From contig CAIOAO010000032.1 in NCBI GenBank assembly GCA_903855985.1, positions 1 to 59,148 on the forward strand: DNA of 59,148 bases, read 5' to 3'. Positions 1 to 8,192 of this stretch are shown here, piece by piece. This DNA comes from an uncultured Opitutia bacterium (lineage in GTDB: Bacteria > Verrucomicrobiota > Verrucomicrobiia > Opitutales > Opitutaceae). The translations under genes and the position numbers were made by a program. Every line of letters starts with the position of its first letter. Position 1 is the first letter of the stretch. Below the pieces are notes generated by a model that saw nothing but the letters and a program-made list of their open reading frames with translations, made no database searches and was not told the DNA's origin.

Positions 1-1284
1 AAGCCGCTCAAGGGCGTCCGCATCACCGGCTCGCTGCACATGACGATCCAGACGGCCGTGCTGATCGAGACGCTCAAGGAACTCGGCGCCGACGTGCGCT
101 GGTGTTCGTGCAACATCTTTTCAACCCAGGACCACGCCGCGGCCGCCATCGCGAAGTCCGGCACACCTGTCTTTGCCTGGAAGGGCGAGACGCTTGAGGA
201 ATACTGGGATCTCACGCTCCGCGCCATCGCGTTTCCCGGTAACAAGGGCCCGCAGCTCGTCGTGGACGACGGTGGCGACGTCACGCTCCTGATTCACAAA
301 GGTTGCGAACTCGAGGAGGGCAGTGACTGGGTCAACACGCCTTCCGGCTCCCACGAGGAGCAGGTCATCAAGAACGTGCTCAAGCGCGTCCACAAAGAAG
401 ATCCGCTGCGCTGGACGACGATCGCCAAGGAATGGCGCGGCGTCTCCGAGGAGACGACCACCGGCGTCCACCGCCTCTACCAGATGCTCGAGAAGGGCAA
501 ACTCCGCGTGCCCGCGATCAACGTCAACGACTCGGTCACGAAGTCGAAGTTCGACAACCTCTACGGCTGCCGCGAGTCGCTCGCCGACGGCCTGAAGCGC
601 GCCACCGACGTCATGATCGCCGGCAAAGTCGCCTGCGTCTGCGGCTACGGCGACGTCGGCAAGGGCTCGGCGTTCTCGCTCAAGGGCTTTGGCGCCCGCG
701 TCGTTGTCACCGAGATCGACCCCATCAACGCCCTGCAGGCCGCGATGGAGGGCTTCGAGGTCAACACGATCGAGTCCACCCTCGGGGTCGCCGACATCTA
801 CGTCACGACGACCGGCAACAAGGACATCATCACCCTGGAGCACATGCGCCAGATGAAGGACCAGGCCATCGTCTGCAACATCGGCCACTTCGACAACGAG
901 ATCCAGGTCGACAAGCTGAACACGTCGGATGCCAAGCGCATCAACGTGAAGCCGCAGTACGACCTCTACACGTTCCCCAAGGGCAACAGCATCTATCTGC
1001 TGGCCGAGGGCCGGCTGGTGAACCTCGGCTGCGCGACGGGCCATCCGTCGTTCGTCATGTCGAACAGCTTCACCAACCAGACGCTTGCCGCGCTGGACCT
1101 CTGGAAGAACAAGGACACGTACAAGGTCGGCGTTTACCGCCTGCCGAAGCACCTCGACGAGGAAGTCGCCCGCCTGCACCTGGAGAAGATCGGCGCTAAG
1201 CTGACCACGCTCACCAAGGACCAGGCCGCCTACCTCGGCGTGCCCGTCGGCGGGCCGTACAAGCCCGAGCACTACCGGTACTGA
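1..1284 (+). CDS. ahcY: Adenosylhomocysteinase (S-adenosylhomocysteine hydrolase), 5' end outside window
   Basis: Cytosolic NAD-dependent enzyme that splits S-adenosylhomocysteine into adenosine and homocysteine, removing the product of SAM-dependent methylation. The frame is open from base 1 (KPLKG...), so the true start lies upstream; the ATG at 40 falls inside the conserved SLHMTIQTA segment and is not the start. Visible family signatures are [25 protein letters not shown], the Rossmann loop GYGDVGKG, and the C-terminal PYKPEHYRY ending. About 427 residues are present, so only the N-terminal few dozen are missing. It is followed by a strong terminator, so it appears to end its transcription unit. 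Identification is secure. Confidence 0.98.
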   Translation, partial: KPLKGVRITGSLHMTIQTAVLIETLKELGADVRWCSCNIFSTQDHAAAAIAKSGTPVFAWKGETLEEYWDLTLRAIAFPGNKGPQLVVDDGGDVTLLIHKGCELEEGSDWVNTPSGSHEEQVIKNVLKRVHKEDPLRWTTIAKEWRGVSEETTTGVHRLYQMLEKGKLRVPAINVNDSVTKSKFDNLYGCRESLADGLKRATDVMIAGKVACVCGYGDVGKGSAFSLKGFGARVVVTEIDPINALQAAMEGFEVNTIESTLGVADIYVTTTGNKDIITLEHMRQMKDQAIVCNIGHFDNEIQVDKLNTSDAKRINVKPQYDLYTFPKGNSIYLLAEGRLVNLGCATGHPSFVMSNSFTNQTLAALDLWKNKDTYKVGVYRLPKHLDEEVARLHLEKIGAKLTTLTKDQAAYLGVPVGGPYKPEHYRY

Positions 1285-1309
1285 GCCGGTCGATCTGCCC
1301 GTTATTTCA

Positions 1310-1338
1310 AACCCGCGCCCTCACCGGCGCGGGTTTTT
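1310..1338 (+). terminator. Rho-independent terminator after ahcY
   Basis: The arms ACCCGCGCC and GGCGCGGGT flank a short loop (CTCACC) and are followed directly by a run of T residues. The hairpin sits about 25 bases after the ahcY stop codon, as expected for an intrinsic terminator. Confidence 0.85.
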
Positions 1339-1411
1339 TGTCTCCCAGGCGGGCTGATCCCGCCGTCGCTTCCGGGCTTGGCGGGCCCGGGGATTTGTTC
1401 AACGTGCGGGC

Positions 1412-2728
1412 GTGAACGAGAACGTCCCGCAGGTCCTCTGGAGCATCGCCGGGGTGCTGACCTTGGTACTGCTCGGCTTTGCGATCCGCGCGGGCCGCCG
1501 ACTGCGCTTTCTCACCGACACGCCCACCTCCAAGGCGAAGGGCGTTTTTATCGGGCAGGTGGAGATCACGGGTCGCGCCACGCTGGCGCCGCCGGTGCGA
1601 TCCTTTCTGGCCGGGGCCGAGACGGTCTGGTTTCGCTACGCGGTGGAGGAGGAGTGGTCACGCTGGGAGACGGAAACCACCACCGACAGCAAGGGCCGCA
1701 CCCAGACGCGCCTCGTCCACAAAACCGGTTGGACGACCATTGACCGGGGCGGCGAGGAGCCGCCTTTTACCGTCGTGGACGACACCGGGTCCGTGTTGGT
1801 GCGCCCGGGTGGCGCGGAGCTGGAAGCAGTGGAGGTTTACGACGAGACCGTGAATCGCAGCCAGCCCCTCTATTTTGGCAAGGGACCAGCGGACGAAATT
1901 GCCGACTCCAATCACCGCCGGCGGTTCCGCGAGCAGGCGATTACCAATGGCGCGACGGTCTTTGTCGCGGGCCGCGCCCGGGAACGGGCTGACGTCGTCG
2001 CGCCGGAGATCGCGGCGGACAAGACGGCGGACCTTTTTCTCATCAGTTGCCGGTCGGGATCAAAGGTGGAGGGCAGCTACCGCCTGCATTTCTGGCTGCT
2101 GAGCACCCTGGCGCTGTTCCCGCTGCCGGCCGTCGGTTGGGTCAACGCCTACGCCGCCGGGTTGCCGCCCGACTGGCCTCTGCTGGCGGGACTGGTTTTT
2201 GGCGTGGCGGCATTGTGGGCGCTGGCGTGGCTCTGGATGTCATTCAACAGCCTGGTGCAGTTGCGCAACCGCACGGAACAGGGATGGTCGCTTGTGGATG
2301 TGCAGCTCAAGCGGCGCGCGGACCTGATTCCCCGGCTGGTCGGCGTTGTTTCGGGTCTGCGGGACCACGAGCAACGCGTGCAGAAGGAGATTGCGGCCCT
2401 GCGCGCCCAGGCGGAGGCGACAGCGCCATGGCAGCCGGGGCCGGATGTCGCCGCGGTCCAAACGACGCTGCGGATGGTGGTGGAGCGCTACCCGGAGCTG
2501 GTCGCGAACGAAGCCTTTCTGGACCTCCAGCGGGAACTGACGGACACGGAGACGCGGGTGGCGCTGGCGCGCGACTATTACAACGAGATCGCCACGCAGC
2601 ATAACACCCGCCTGGAAATAGTGCCCGACCGCTGGCTGGCGCCGCTGGCGGGGCTGAAACCGCGACCATTGCTCACGGCGGAAAGCTTCGAGCGGGCGCC
2701 GGTGACGGTGCAGCTGGCGCGGGGGTGA
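1412..2728 (+). CDS. GIDE-like / LemA fusion membrane protein
   Basis: A 438-residue protein starting at GTG. It has an N-terminal hydrophobic segment (about residues 8-26), then a region resembling the GIDE domain of MULAN-type proteins (WFRYAVEEEW..., a W-TT-I segment, then the PF-V-DDTGSVLVRPGGAE pattern near residues 110-140). Two further hydrophobic segments follow near residues 225-275. The C-terminus resembles LemA (FNSLVQLRNRTEQGWSLVD, then VQLKRRADLIPRLV and the late YYNEIATQHN segment). Both families are membrane associated and neither has a settled biochemical role. The LemA part is clear; the GIDE call rests on pattern recognition. It stands alone between a terminator and the tRNA. 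Confidence 0.8.
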   Translation: MNENVPQVLWSIAGVLTLVLLGFAIRAGRRLRFLTDTPTSKAKGVFIGQVEITGRATLAPPVRSFLAGAETVWFRYAVEEEWSRWETETTTDSKGRTQTRLVHKTGWTTIDRGGEEPPFTVVDDTGSVLVRPGGAELEAVEVYDETVNRSQPLYFGKGPADEIADSNHRRRFREQAITNGATVFVAGRARERADVVAPEIAADKTADLFLISCRSGSKVEGSYRLHFWLLSTLALFPLPAVGWVNAYAAGLPPDWPLLAGLVFGVAALWALAWLWMSFNSLVQLRNRTEQGWSLVDVQLKRRADLIPRLVGVVSGLRDHEQRVQKEIAALRAQAEATAPWQPGPDVAAVQTTLRMVVERYPELVANEAFLDLQRELTDTETRVALARDYYNEIATQHNTRLEIVPDRWLAPLAGLKPRPLLTAESFERAPVTVQLARG

Positions 2729-2752
2729 GGGGTGCGGGGCGGCGGAGCGGAG

Positions 2753-2780
2753 GCCCTCCTTCGCTGAAGCTACGGAGGGC
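2753..2780. repeat. Short palindromic repeat, copy 1
   Basis: Inverted repeat with arms GCCCTCC (2753-2759) and GGAGGGC (2774-2780) around a 14-base loop. Read on the opposite strand, the copy at 2845-2870 matches it at about 20 of 26 positions, so the two look like inverted copies of one intergenic element between the LemA-type gene and the tRNA. Confidence 0.55.
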
Positions 2781-2833
2781 ATCCTTCGCCGCATTAGGCG
2801 CGCTCAGCCCCCCGGGGACCCAATAGTCAGGTA

Positions 2834-2870
2834 GGATGGCCGCGCCATCCGAAGCCTTGGCGAAGGATGG
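2834..2870. repeat. Short palindromic repeat, copy 2, with nested hairpin
   Basis: CCATCC (2845-2850) and GGATGG (2865-2870) form one inverted repeat that resembles copy 1 in inverted orientation. GGATGGC (2834-2840) and GCCATCC (2844-2850) form a second, perfect 7-base-pair hairpin sharing the same middle arm, so the two structures are mutually exclusive. The right end overlaps the CCA end of the tRNA-Ser gene. Confidence 0.55.
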
Positions 2871-2961
2871 CGGAGGGGGGGGGATTCGAACCCCCGATAG
2901 GGATTTAAACCCCTATAACGCTTTAGCAAAGCGCCGCTATCGACCACTCAGCCACCCCTCC
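2868..2961 (-). tRNA. tRNA-Ser(GCU)
   Basis: The minus strand folds as a class II tRNA. The acceptor stem is GGAGGGG with CCCCTCC, followed by discriminator G and an encoded CCA (2868-2870). The anticodon stem GCGCT/AGCGT holds the loop TTGCTAA with anticodon GCT. A long variable arm (AGGGGTTTAAATCCCT) and a T-arm with TTCGAAT complete it. The long variable arm and anticodon both fit serine. It follows no protein gene closely and appears to be transcribed alone. Confidence 0.95.
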
Positions 2962-3026
2962 GAAATCAGGTGGTCGAGGCAAACGCGGCGGCCTGAAAGT
3001 GCAAGGCGGATTTCTCCGCGGCCGGC

Positions 3027-3719
3027 TCAGCTTTCCTCGTCCACCGGGCGGTCCAACTCCTCGCGGCACTCGTTGATGACGCGCAGCCAGATCTCGCGGA
3101 GGTCAAACAGCCGCGGGAGGGTGTCCTCGCGGTAGGCCATCACCGCGCGATGCGCGGTGGCGGTGTCGGCGTTGAGCAGGCTCAGCGACTCGTTCAGGGC
3201 GCTCAGGGCCCGCTTGAAGAGGCTGACGGCCATTGCGAAATCACCGAAATCGAGGGCGTGGATCGCCTGCACCGCCTGCTCTTCGCCGCGGTGGAGCGAC
3301 GCCAGCAGCGCGAGCGCGAGCGGGGCCGGGACCTTGGTGCTGTCACCGGCGTTCAACTCCCACTGGCGTTTGGCACCGAGGTAGATGGCCTTGGTCGCGA
3401 TGAAAATCGGGTTCTTGTGCAGCGTGTAGATCTCGGCCTGGCCATAATCCGGCGCGTCTGCGGCCGTGTCCTCGTCGGTGGAAGGAGAGGAGTCATCATC
3501 CTCGGCCTCGCTCCAGTTGCCCTGGCCCCAGCCCATCTGTTCGGCGACGGCGTCGATGCGGTTGGGGTTGTGGCGGAACGCCTCGTAGAAGCCCAGGTAG
3601 CGGTGGATCGTGTCGTCCTGCTCGCGGAGATAGCGCTCCCAATCAAATTCATTCCACGCCAGCTCACCGCGCTCCTCCCACTCGTTGTCCGGGCCGCTGT
3701 CAGGATCGTGATCGCTCAT
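3027..3719 (-). CDS. Conserved hypothetical acidic protein, 230 aa
   Basis: I do not recognise a family. The N-terminal half is acidic and aromatic (WEERGELAWNEFDWERYL), followed by a low-complexity acidic linker (EDDDSSPSTDEDTAADAPD, about residues 73-92). The C-terminal half is probably helical, with a segment rich in Ala and Leu (APLALALLASLHRG). There is no signal peptide or membrane segment, so it is probably cytosolic. It begins at an ATG at 3719 and is divergent from acyP, with about 120 bases between the two starts. Length and composition look like a real gene; function is unknown. Confidence 0.8.
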   Translation of the reverse strand: MSDHDPDSGPDNEWEERGELAWNEFDWERYLREQDDTIHRYLGFYEAFRHNPNRIDAVAEQMGWGQGNWSEAEDDDSSPSTDEDTAADAPDYGQAEIYTLHKNPIFIATKAIYLGAKRQWELNAGDSTKVPAPLALALLASLHRGEEQAVQAIHALDFGDFAMAVSLFKRALSALNESLSLLNADTATAHRAVMAYREDTLPRLFDLREIWLRVINECREELDRPVDEES

Positions 3720-3839
3720 TCGGTAGGCCGAAACTGAGTCCGCCGCTTCCGGGAAAGCAAATCAAAATCCGACTCTGCCGGTTACGGTATTTTTGCGAAT
3801 TGCTGCCCGTGGCGGGCCGGGGTATTCCGGCAGGCTCGC

Positions 3840-4115
3840 ATGAGTGAGGTTCACCACGAAGCAGTCTATTTCACCGGCCGGGTTCAGGGCGTGGGCTTTC
3901 GCTACACGGCCCTGCAGGTGGCCAAGGAGTTCGAGGTGGCGGGCTTTGTCTGCAACCTGCCCGACGGCCGGGTGCACCTGGAAGTCGAGGGCCGCGCGGC
4001 GGAGGTGGCGGCGTTTGTGACGGCGCTGGAGGAGCGGATGCATGGTTATATTCGGAAAACTGAGCGCAGCGCCCGCGTCCGTCCGCCGGAGTTCCGCGGC
4101 TTTGGCATCAAGTGA
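3840..4115 (+). CDS. acyP: Acylphosphatase
   Basis: A small (91-residue) cytosolic enzyme that hydrolyses carboxyl-phosphate bonds such as that of acetyl phosphate. The defining motif GRVQGVGFRYT is at residues 13-23 and contains the catalytic Arg; the later N-LPDGRVHLEVEG segment supplies the catalytic Asn. The length is typical. Its 3' end overlaps the next gene by 74 bases, implying translational coupling with the ABC transporter genes. The functional link to the transporter is unknown. Confidence 0.93.
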   Translation: MSEVHHEAVYFTGRVQGVGFRYTALQVAKEFEVAGFVCNLPDGRVHLEVEGRAAEVAAFVTALEERMHGYIRKTERSARVRPPEFRGFGIK

Positions 4116-4851
4116 GCCCGCGGTCGAACTGGAGCTGCTGACCAAGGATTTCTCCATCGGCCTGCAGGGGCTGCGCCTGCGGGCGGTGGACAGTCTCAAC
4201 CTGCGCATCGGGCGCGGCCAGGTGTACGGTTTGTTGGGCCCCAATGGTTCCGGCAAGAGTACCACGATCAAACTCATCCTCGGCTTACTGGAACCGACGG
4301 TGGGCCACTGCCGGGTGTTTGGCGTGCCCTGTGGCGAGGTGGAGGCGCGGTGCTTGATCGGCTACCTGCCGGAGTCGCCGTATTTCTACAGCTATCTGAG
4401 CGGGCGCGAGCTGGTGCGGTTTTATGGCCGCATGGCGAGGCTGGAAGGCGCCAGGTTGAACGCCCGGGTGGAGGAGGTCATGGCGTGGACTGGACTGGCG
4501 GACGCGGCGGACCGGCGCGTGGAGACCTACTCGAAGGGCATGCTGCAGCTCATCGGTCTCGCGCAGGTGCTGGTGCACGAGCCGGAGCTGGTGATCCTGG
4601 ATGAGCCGACCACGGGATTGGACCCGGCGGGGGTGGAGGCGGTGAACACGCTGATTCTAAGCCTGAAGGACGAGGGCAGGACGGTCCTGATCACCACGCA
4701 CCTGACGGCCCAAATCGAGGAGGTGTGCGATCGCATCGCGATCCTCGATCGCGGCCGACTGAACGTGGAGTGCGCGGTGTCCGACCTCCCGGTGAACGAC
4801 AGCCGGGGCCTGCTGGACCTCAGCCGACGGACGCGTGGCCTGTGCGCGTAG
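4042..4851 (+). CDS. ABC transporter ATP-binding protein
   Basis: A cytosolic nucleotide-binding subunit of about 269 residues. It has Walker A (GPNGSGKST), the Q-loop region, an ABC-signature-like segment (YSKGMLQLIGLAQ), Walker B (ELVILDEPTTGLDP) and the switch His (ITTHLT). Its start lies inside acyP: the ATG at 4042 has a good GGAGGA eight bases upstream (4028-4033). A TTG at 4102 is an alternative that would shorten the overlap. The permease follows after 17 bases, so the two form an exporter of the ABC-2 type. The substrate cannot be told from sequence. Confidence 0.93.
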   Translation: MVIFGKLSAAPASVRRSSAALASSEPAVELELLTKDFSIGLQGLRLRAVDSLNLRIGRGQVYGLLGPNGSGKSTTIKLILGLLEPTVGHCRVFGVPCGEVEARCLIGYLPESPYFYSYLSGRELVRFYGRMARLEGARLNARVEEVMAWTGLADAADRRVETYSKGMLQLIGLAQVLVHEPELVILDEPTTGLDPAGVEAVNTLILSLKDEGRTVLITTHLTAQIEEVCDRIAILDRGRLNVECAVSDLPVNDSRGLLDLSRRTRGLCA

Positions 4852-4868
4852 TGCCGGCGGGAAGGAAC

Positions 4869-5705
4869 ATGAACCGGCTGCGCTATTCCCTGCTCCGGCT
4901 GCTGTTCATCGCCCAGAACACCCTGCGTGAGGCGGTGCGCCAAAAGATCTTTATCCTTCTGCTCGTCCTGGCCCTCGGGTTGGTGGCCGGGGCGCAGTTT
5001 TTCCGCGAATTTCACTTCGGGTCGCACGAACTGAAATTCCTCACGGACGTCGGGTTTGGTGCGATGGCCGGGTTTGGGGCGGTGCTGGCGGTTGTGGCCA
5101 CGGCCCAGCTGTTCTTCAGTGAAATCGAGCGCCGCACGATTCTGACGCTGCTGGCGAAGCCGGTGTGGCGGGCAGAGTTTGTCTTGGGAAAATTTGCCGG
5201 CGTGGCGGTGCTCACCGCCGTGTTCTGTGGCGGGCTCACGGCGCTGCTGGCCGGCGTGCTTTGGGTGCGGGAATCCGCCCTGATGCGGGAGCTGCCCGAC
5301 GCGTTTGCGGGTGGCGGGATGATCAGCTATGCCCAGGTGGCGCTCGTGGGGCTGCTGCAGTGGGTAAAGCTGCTTCTGCTGTCGGCGCTCACCCTGCTGG
5401 TGGCGAGTTATGCGCAGACGCAGCTGTTCACCGTGGTGATGGGCTTCGTGGTTTGGGTGAGCTGTCATCTGCAACACCTTGCCCAGGCGGCGAGTGCGCG
5501 GGGTGGTGCTTCGGCTGCCCGGGTGATCATGGGCTGGGCCGCACACGTGCTGCATGATTTTCAGGTGTTCAATCTGGGCGAGATCCTGGGCGGTGAGAAG
5601 GCACTGCCATGGAGTTATCTGGGGCGGGTGCTGCTCTATGCCGGCGCCTATATCGTGGTGGGATGTGCGCTCGCGGTGTTCTGTTTCCGGCGCCGTGAGC
5701 TCTAG
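4869..5705 (+). CDS. ABC-2 type transporter permease
   Basis: A 278-residue integral membrane protein with about six hydrophobic segments (for example ILLLVLALGLVAGAQFF near the N-terminus and LYAGAYIVVGCALAVFCF near the end). The ATG at 4869 was chosen: GGAAGGA lies just upstream, and starting earlier would put a non-membrane stretch inside the ATPase gene. It partners the preceding ATP-binding subunit. The early segment SEIERRTILTLLAKPV followed by W-EF--GKF is typical of ABC-2 permeases. The last codons overlap the start of the TPR gene. Confidence 0.9.
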   Translation: MNRLRYSLLRLLFIAQNTLREAVRQKIFILLLVLALGLVAGAQFFREFHFGSHELKFLTDVGFGAMAGFGAVLAVVATAQLFFSEIERRTILTLLAKPVWRAEFVLGKFAGVAVLTAVFCGGLTALLAGVLWVRESALMRELPDAFAGGGMISYAQVALVGLLQWVKLLLLSALTLLVASYAQTQLFTVVMGFVVWVSCHLQHLAQAASARGGASAARVIMGWAAHVLHDFQVFNLGEILGGEKALPWSYLGRVLLYAGAYIVVGCALAVFCFRRREL

Positions 5706-6495
5706 GGCCGTCACCGCGCTTGTGCTGGCCGGATGGTGGGCGGTTGCCGGCTGGGTGCTGCGACCGGTTGTGCTCCCCGTGTGGGCCGCGATGGCCGCGA
5801 TGGAGCCGGCGCTGCGGCTCGACTCGGGGGGCGGATCGAGCGAACCGGCGGTCGTGTCGGGGTTGCTGGGCGGGTTTCGCGCGCCCATTGCAGATATCGC
5901 CTGGCTGGAGATGGCGGAGGCGGCGGAAGCGCGCGACCTTGCGGCGACGGAATCACTGCTTCACCTGGTCACGGTCATCGATCCCCGGCCGCTGTATTTC
6001 TGGGTGAATGGTGCGCGGATCATGGCCTATGACATGCCGGCATGGCAGCTGGAGGCGGCGGGAGGTGAAGGGCGGGTGTCAGTGGCGGTGAGGGAACGGA
6101 TTACACAGGGTCAGGCGAGGCGGGCACTGGAGCTGCTGGCGAAGGCGAGGCGGTTTCACCCGGATAGCGCGGCGTTGTGGATCGAGCAGGCCGATATCGA
6201 GCTCAACCGCCTCGGCGACACCGCGGCAGCGGCGGAGAGTTACCGGCACGCGTGGGAGCAACCTGGCGCACCTTACTTTGCGGCGCGGTTGCATGCGGTG
6301 CTGCTCCGGCGACTTGGCCGGAAAGCCGAGGCGCTGGCCTGGCTGGTGAAACTCCATCCGCAACTGCCCGCCGCCGACGAATCGGCCGGCGCAGACCTGG
6401 TGCTCGCGCGGATCCGGGAACTGGAACGCGAATTGGGAGTTTCACCCGGGCAGGGGTATGGCGAACGGGCGGTACGCCGGGCGGATCCCGCTTGA
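5695..6495 (+). CDS. Tetratricopeptide-like protein with N-terminal membrane anchor
   Basis: A 266-residue protein starting at a GTG that overlaps the permease stop. It has an N-terminal hydrophobic segment (ALVLAGWWAVAGWVL) and later helical pairs of TPR type (ARRALELLAKARRFHPDSAA, then AAAESYRHAWEQPGAPYFAARLHA, broken here). The context suggests an accessory part of the ABC transporter, probably exposed outside the cytoplasmic membrane. No family name can be given with confidence. Confidence 0.75.
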   Translation: MSSRAVTALVLAGWWAVAGWVLRPVVLPVWAAMAAMEPALRLDSGGGSSEPAVVSGLLGGFRAPIADIAWLEMAEAAEARDLAATESLLHLVTVIDPRPLYFWVNGARIMAYDMPAWQLEAAGGEGRVSVAVRERITQGQARRALELLAKARRFHPDSAALWIEQADIELNRLGDTAAAAESYRHAWEQPGAPYFAARLHAVLLRRLGRKAEALAWLVKLHPQLPAADESAGADLVLARIRELERELGVSPGQGYGERAVRRADPA

Positions 6496-6584
6496 GCGGA
6501 GGCGCCCGCCGTTGACCTCGCTCGCCGGGCGCGCTTTCGTGGCGCGGTGTCGAAACGTTACTCCACACTTCCGGGAGCGAGGGT

Positions 6585-7481
6585 ATGAGCGAACCGCGCT
6601 GGAAAATCTGGGCGGCGGCGGCGCGTCCGCGGACGCTGCCGGCGGCCGTCGCGCCGGTGCTCGTCGGTTCGGGGCTGGCCTGGCGGGACGGGCATTTTGA
6701 CGGCCGTGCGGCGGGGCTGTGCCTCGGGTTTGGGCTCCTCGTGCAGATCGGCACGAACTTCGCCAACGATTACTACGACTTCATCAAGGGCGCGGACACG
6801 GCGGCGCGGGTCGGCCCGCGCCGGGCGGTGGCGGCGGGACTGATTTCGCCCGGCACGATGCGGGCGGCAATGTGGGGCACGCTTGCCGCCGCGTTTCTCT
6901 GTGGGTTGAGCCTGATCGCCTGGGGCGGACCAGGGCTGATCGCCATCGGGGTCGTGAGCATCCTGTGCGGCGTGGCCTACACCGGCGGGCCCTGGCCGCT
7001 GGGGTATCACGGGCTGGGGGATGTCTTCGTGTTTATCTTTTTCGGGCTGGTCGCGGTGTGCACCACCTACTTTGTCCAAGCGGGGAGGGTGAGCCTGGAT
7101 GCGATCCTGGTGGCGGTGCCCATCGGATTGCTCACGGCCAATATTCTGGTGGTGAACAATTATCGGGACATGGAAACGGATGCGGCGGCCGGCAAGCGGA
7201 CGCTGGTCGTGCGGTTTGGGCGCGGATTTGCCCGCGGGCAATTCACCGGGTCGCTCCTGATCGCGCTGATCGCGGTGCCGGTCATCCTGGCCCTGCGCGA
7301 CCATCACGCGTGGCGGTTGCTGCCGCTGGCGTTGCTGCCAATGGCCGGACGGCACCGCGGGCGGTTGCGCACGCAGACGGAGCCGTCGCAGCAGATCGCA
7401 CTGCTGGGTGACACCGGCAAACTGCTCGCGCTCTACGCGCTGCTGCTGACGGCGGGACTGGTGCTGGACTGCGGACAATAA
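6585..7481 (+). CDS. menA: 1,4-dihydroxy-2-naphthoate polyprenyltransferase
   Basis: An integral membrane UbiA-family prenyltransferase that attaches the polyprenyl tail to 1,4-dihydroxy-2-naphthoate in menaquinone synthesis. The two prenyl-diphosphate binding motifs are visible: NFANDYYDFIKG (about residues 63-74) and NNYRDMETD (about residues 186-194). It also has the family start RPRTLPAAVAPVLVGSG. Length 298, about nine hydrophobic segments. menF, menD and menB occur elsewhere in the window, which supports MenA over other UbiA members. The ATG has GGGAGCGAGGG upstream. Confidence 0.93.
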   Translation: MSEPRWKIWAAAARPRTLPAAVAPVLVGSGLAWRDGHFDGRAAGLCLGFGLLVQIGTNFANDYYDFIKGADTAARVGPRRAVAAGLISPGTMRAAMWGTLAAAFLCGLSLIAWGGPGLIAIGVVSILCGVAYTGGPWPLGYHGLGDVFVFIFFGLVAVCTTYFVQAGRVSLDAILVAVPIGLLTANILVVNNYRDMETDAAAGKRTLVVRFGRGFARGQFTGSLLIALIAVPVILALRDHHAWRLLPLALLPMAGRHRGRLRTQTEPSQQIALLGDTGKLLALYALLLTAGLVLDCGQ

Positions 7482-7483
7482 AA

Positions 7484-7507
7484 AGGCGGGGTCCGAAGAC
7501 CCCGCCT
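7484..7507. terminator. Bidirectional terminator between menA and trxA
   Basis: A perfect 10-base-pair stem, AGGCGGGGTC (7484-7493) and GACCCCGCCT (7498-7507), encloses the tetraloop CGAA. It lies between two convergent genes. A-rich sequence on the left gives a T tract for the minus-strand transcript; the plus-strand side has only a weak tract. Confidence 0.8.
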
Positions 7508-7532
7508 GAAAGGATAAACGACTGCGCCGGCC

Positions 7533-7859
7533 TTAGATGTGGGCTGAGACCTTGGCCTTGAGCGCGGCCTTGGGCATCATGCCGACGATCTGCTCGGCGA
7601 CCTGGCCGCCCTTGAAGAGGAGCATCGTGGGAATCGCGCGGATGCCGTACTCGACGGCGATGGCGTCATTCTCGTCGATGTTGACCTTAGTGACCTTGAG
7701 CTTGCCGTCCAGCTCCGTGGCGAGCTCCTCGAGGATCGGGGCGATGGCCTTGCACGGCCCGCACCAGGGCGCCCAGAAATCGACCAGCACCGGCGTGGTC
7801 GCGCCGGTGATAGTGGCTTTGAATGTATCAGTGGTCAGGTTGGTGATTTTATCGGACAT
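7533..7859 (-). CDS. trxA: Thioredoxin
   Basis: A 108-residue cytosolic disulfide reductase. The active site WCGPCK is near residues 31-36, preceded by VLVDFWAP, and the cis-proline motif is IPTM. The length is standard. The conserved KVNIDEND segment precedes the second half of the fold. The start ATG at 7859 has no obvious Shine-Dalgarno. It is convergent with menA and shares the terminator with it. Confidence 0.97.
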   Translation of the reverse strand: MSDKITNLTTDTFKATITGATTPVLVDFWAPWCGPCKAIAPILEELATELDGKLKVTKVNIDENDAIAVEYGIRAIPTMLLFKGGQVAEQIVGMMPKAALKAKVSAHI

Positions 7860-7930
7860 GGTAGTAGGTGGTTAAAAGAGAAGGGTAGTCAGGAAAGGGC
7901 GGGTTGCAAACCGGACGCCCAAGAAGGCAG

Positions 7931-8188
7931 TCAGCGGGGCGTGGCGCGATGCAAAATTTCCGCCAGCTCCTTGGGCTCGACCTGCTCGAGCTGTTTGCCG
8001 CGGGTCTTCAGCACCTCGAAAGTCTTCACGACGGTCTCCGTCATGCGCCCGTGGGTTTCCTCGGACCCGCCCACGATGGCAAAACGCTCCCCGGTGGTGA
8101 TGCGCTTGTGGCCGTCGGCATTGTCGAGGCCCACCCCGAGCAGACCGGCGGCGGGCGCGGGCTTGGGCTGCTGTTTCTTTTTGCTCAC
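7931..8188 (-). CDS. Small conserved hypothetical protein, 85 aa
   Basis: A basic N-terminus (MSKKKQQPKP) is followed by a compact segment with GERFAIVGGSEETHGRMTE and a helical C-terminus. No family recognised and no membrane segment. It begins four bases after the scpA stop codon, so it is almost certainly cotranscribed with scpA. Confidence 0.65.
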   Translation of the reverse strand: MSKKKQQPKPAPAAGLLGVGLDNADGHKRITTGERFAIVGGSEETHGRMTETVVKTFEVLKTRGKQLEQVEPKELAEILHRATPR

Positions 8189-8192
8189 GCGG

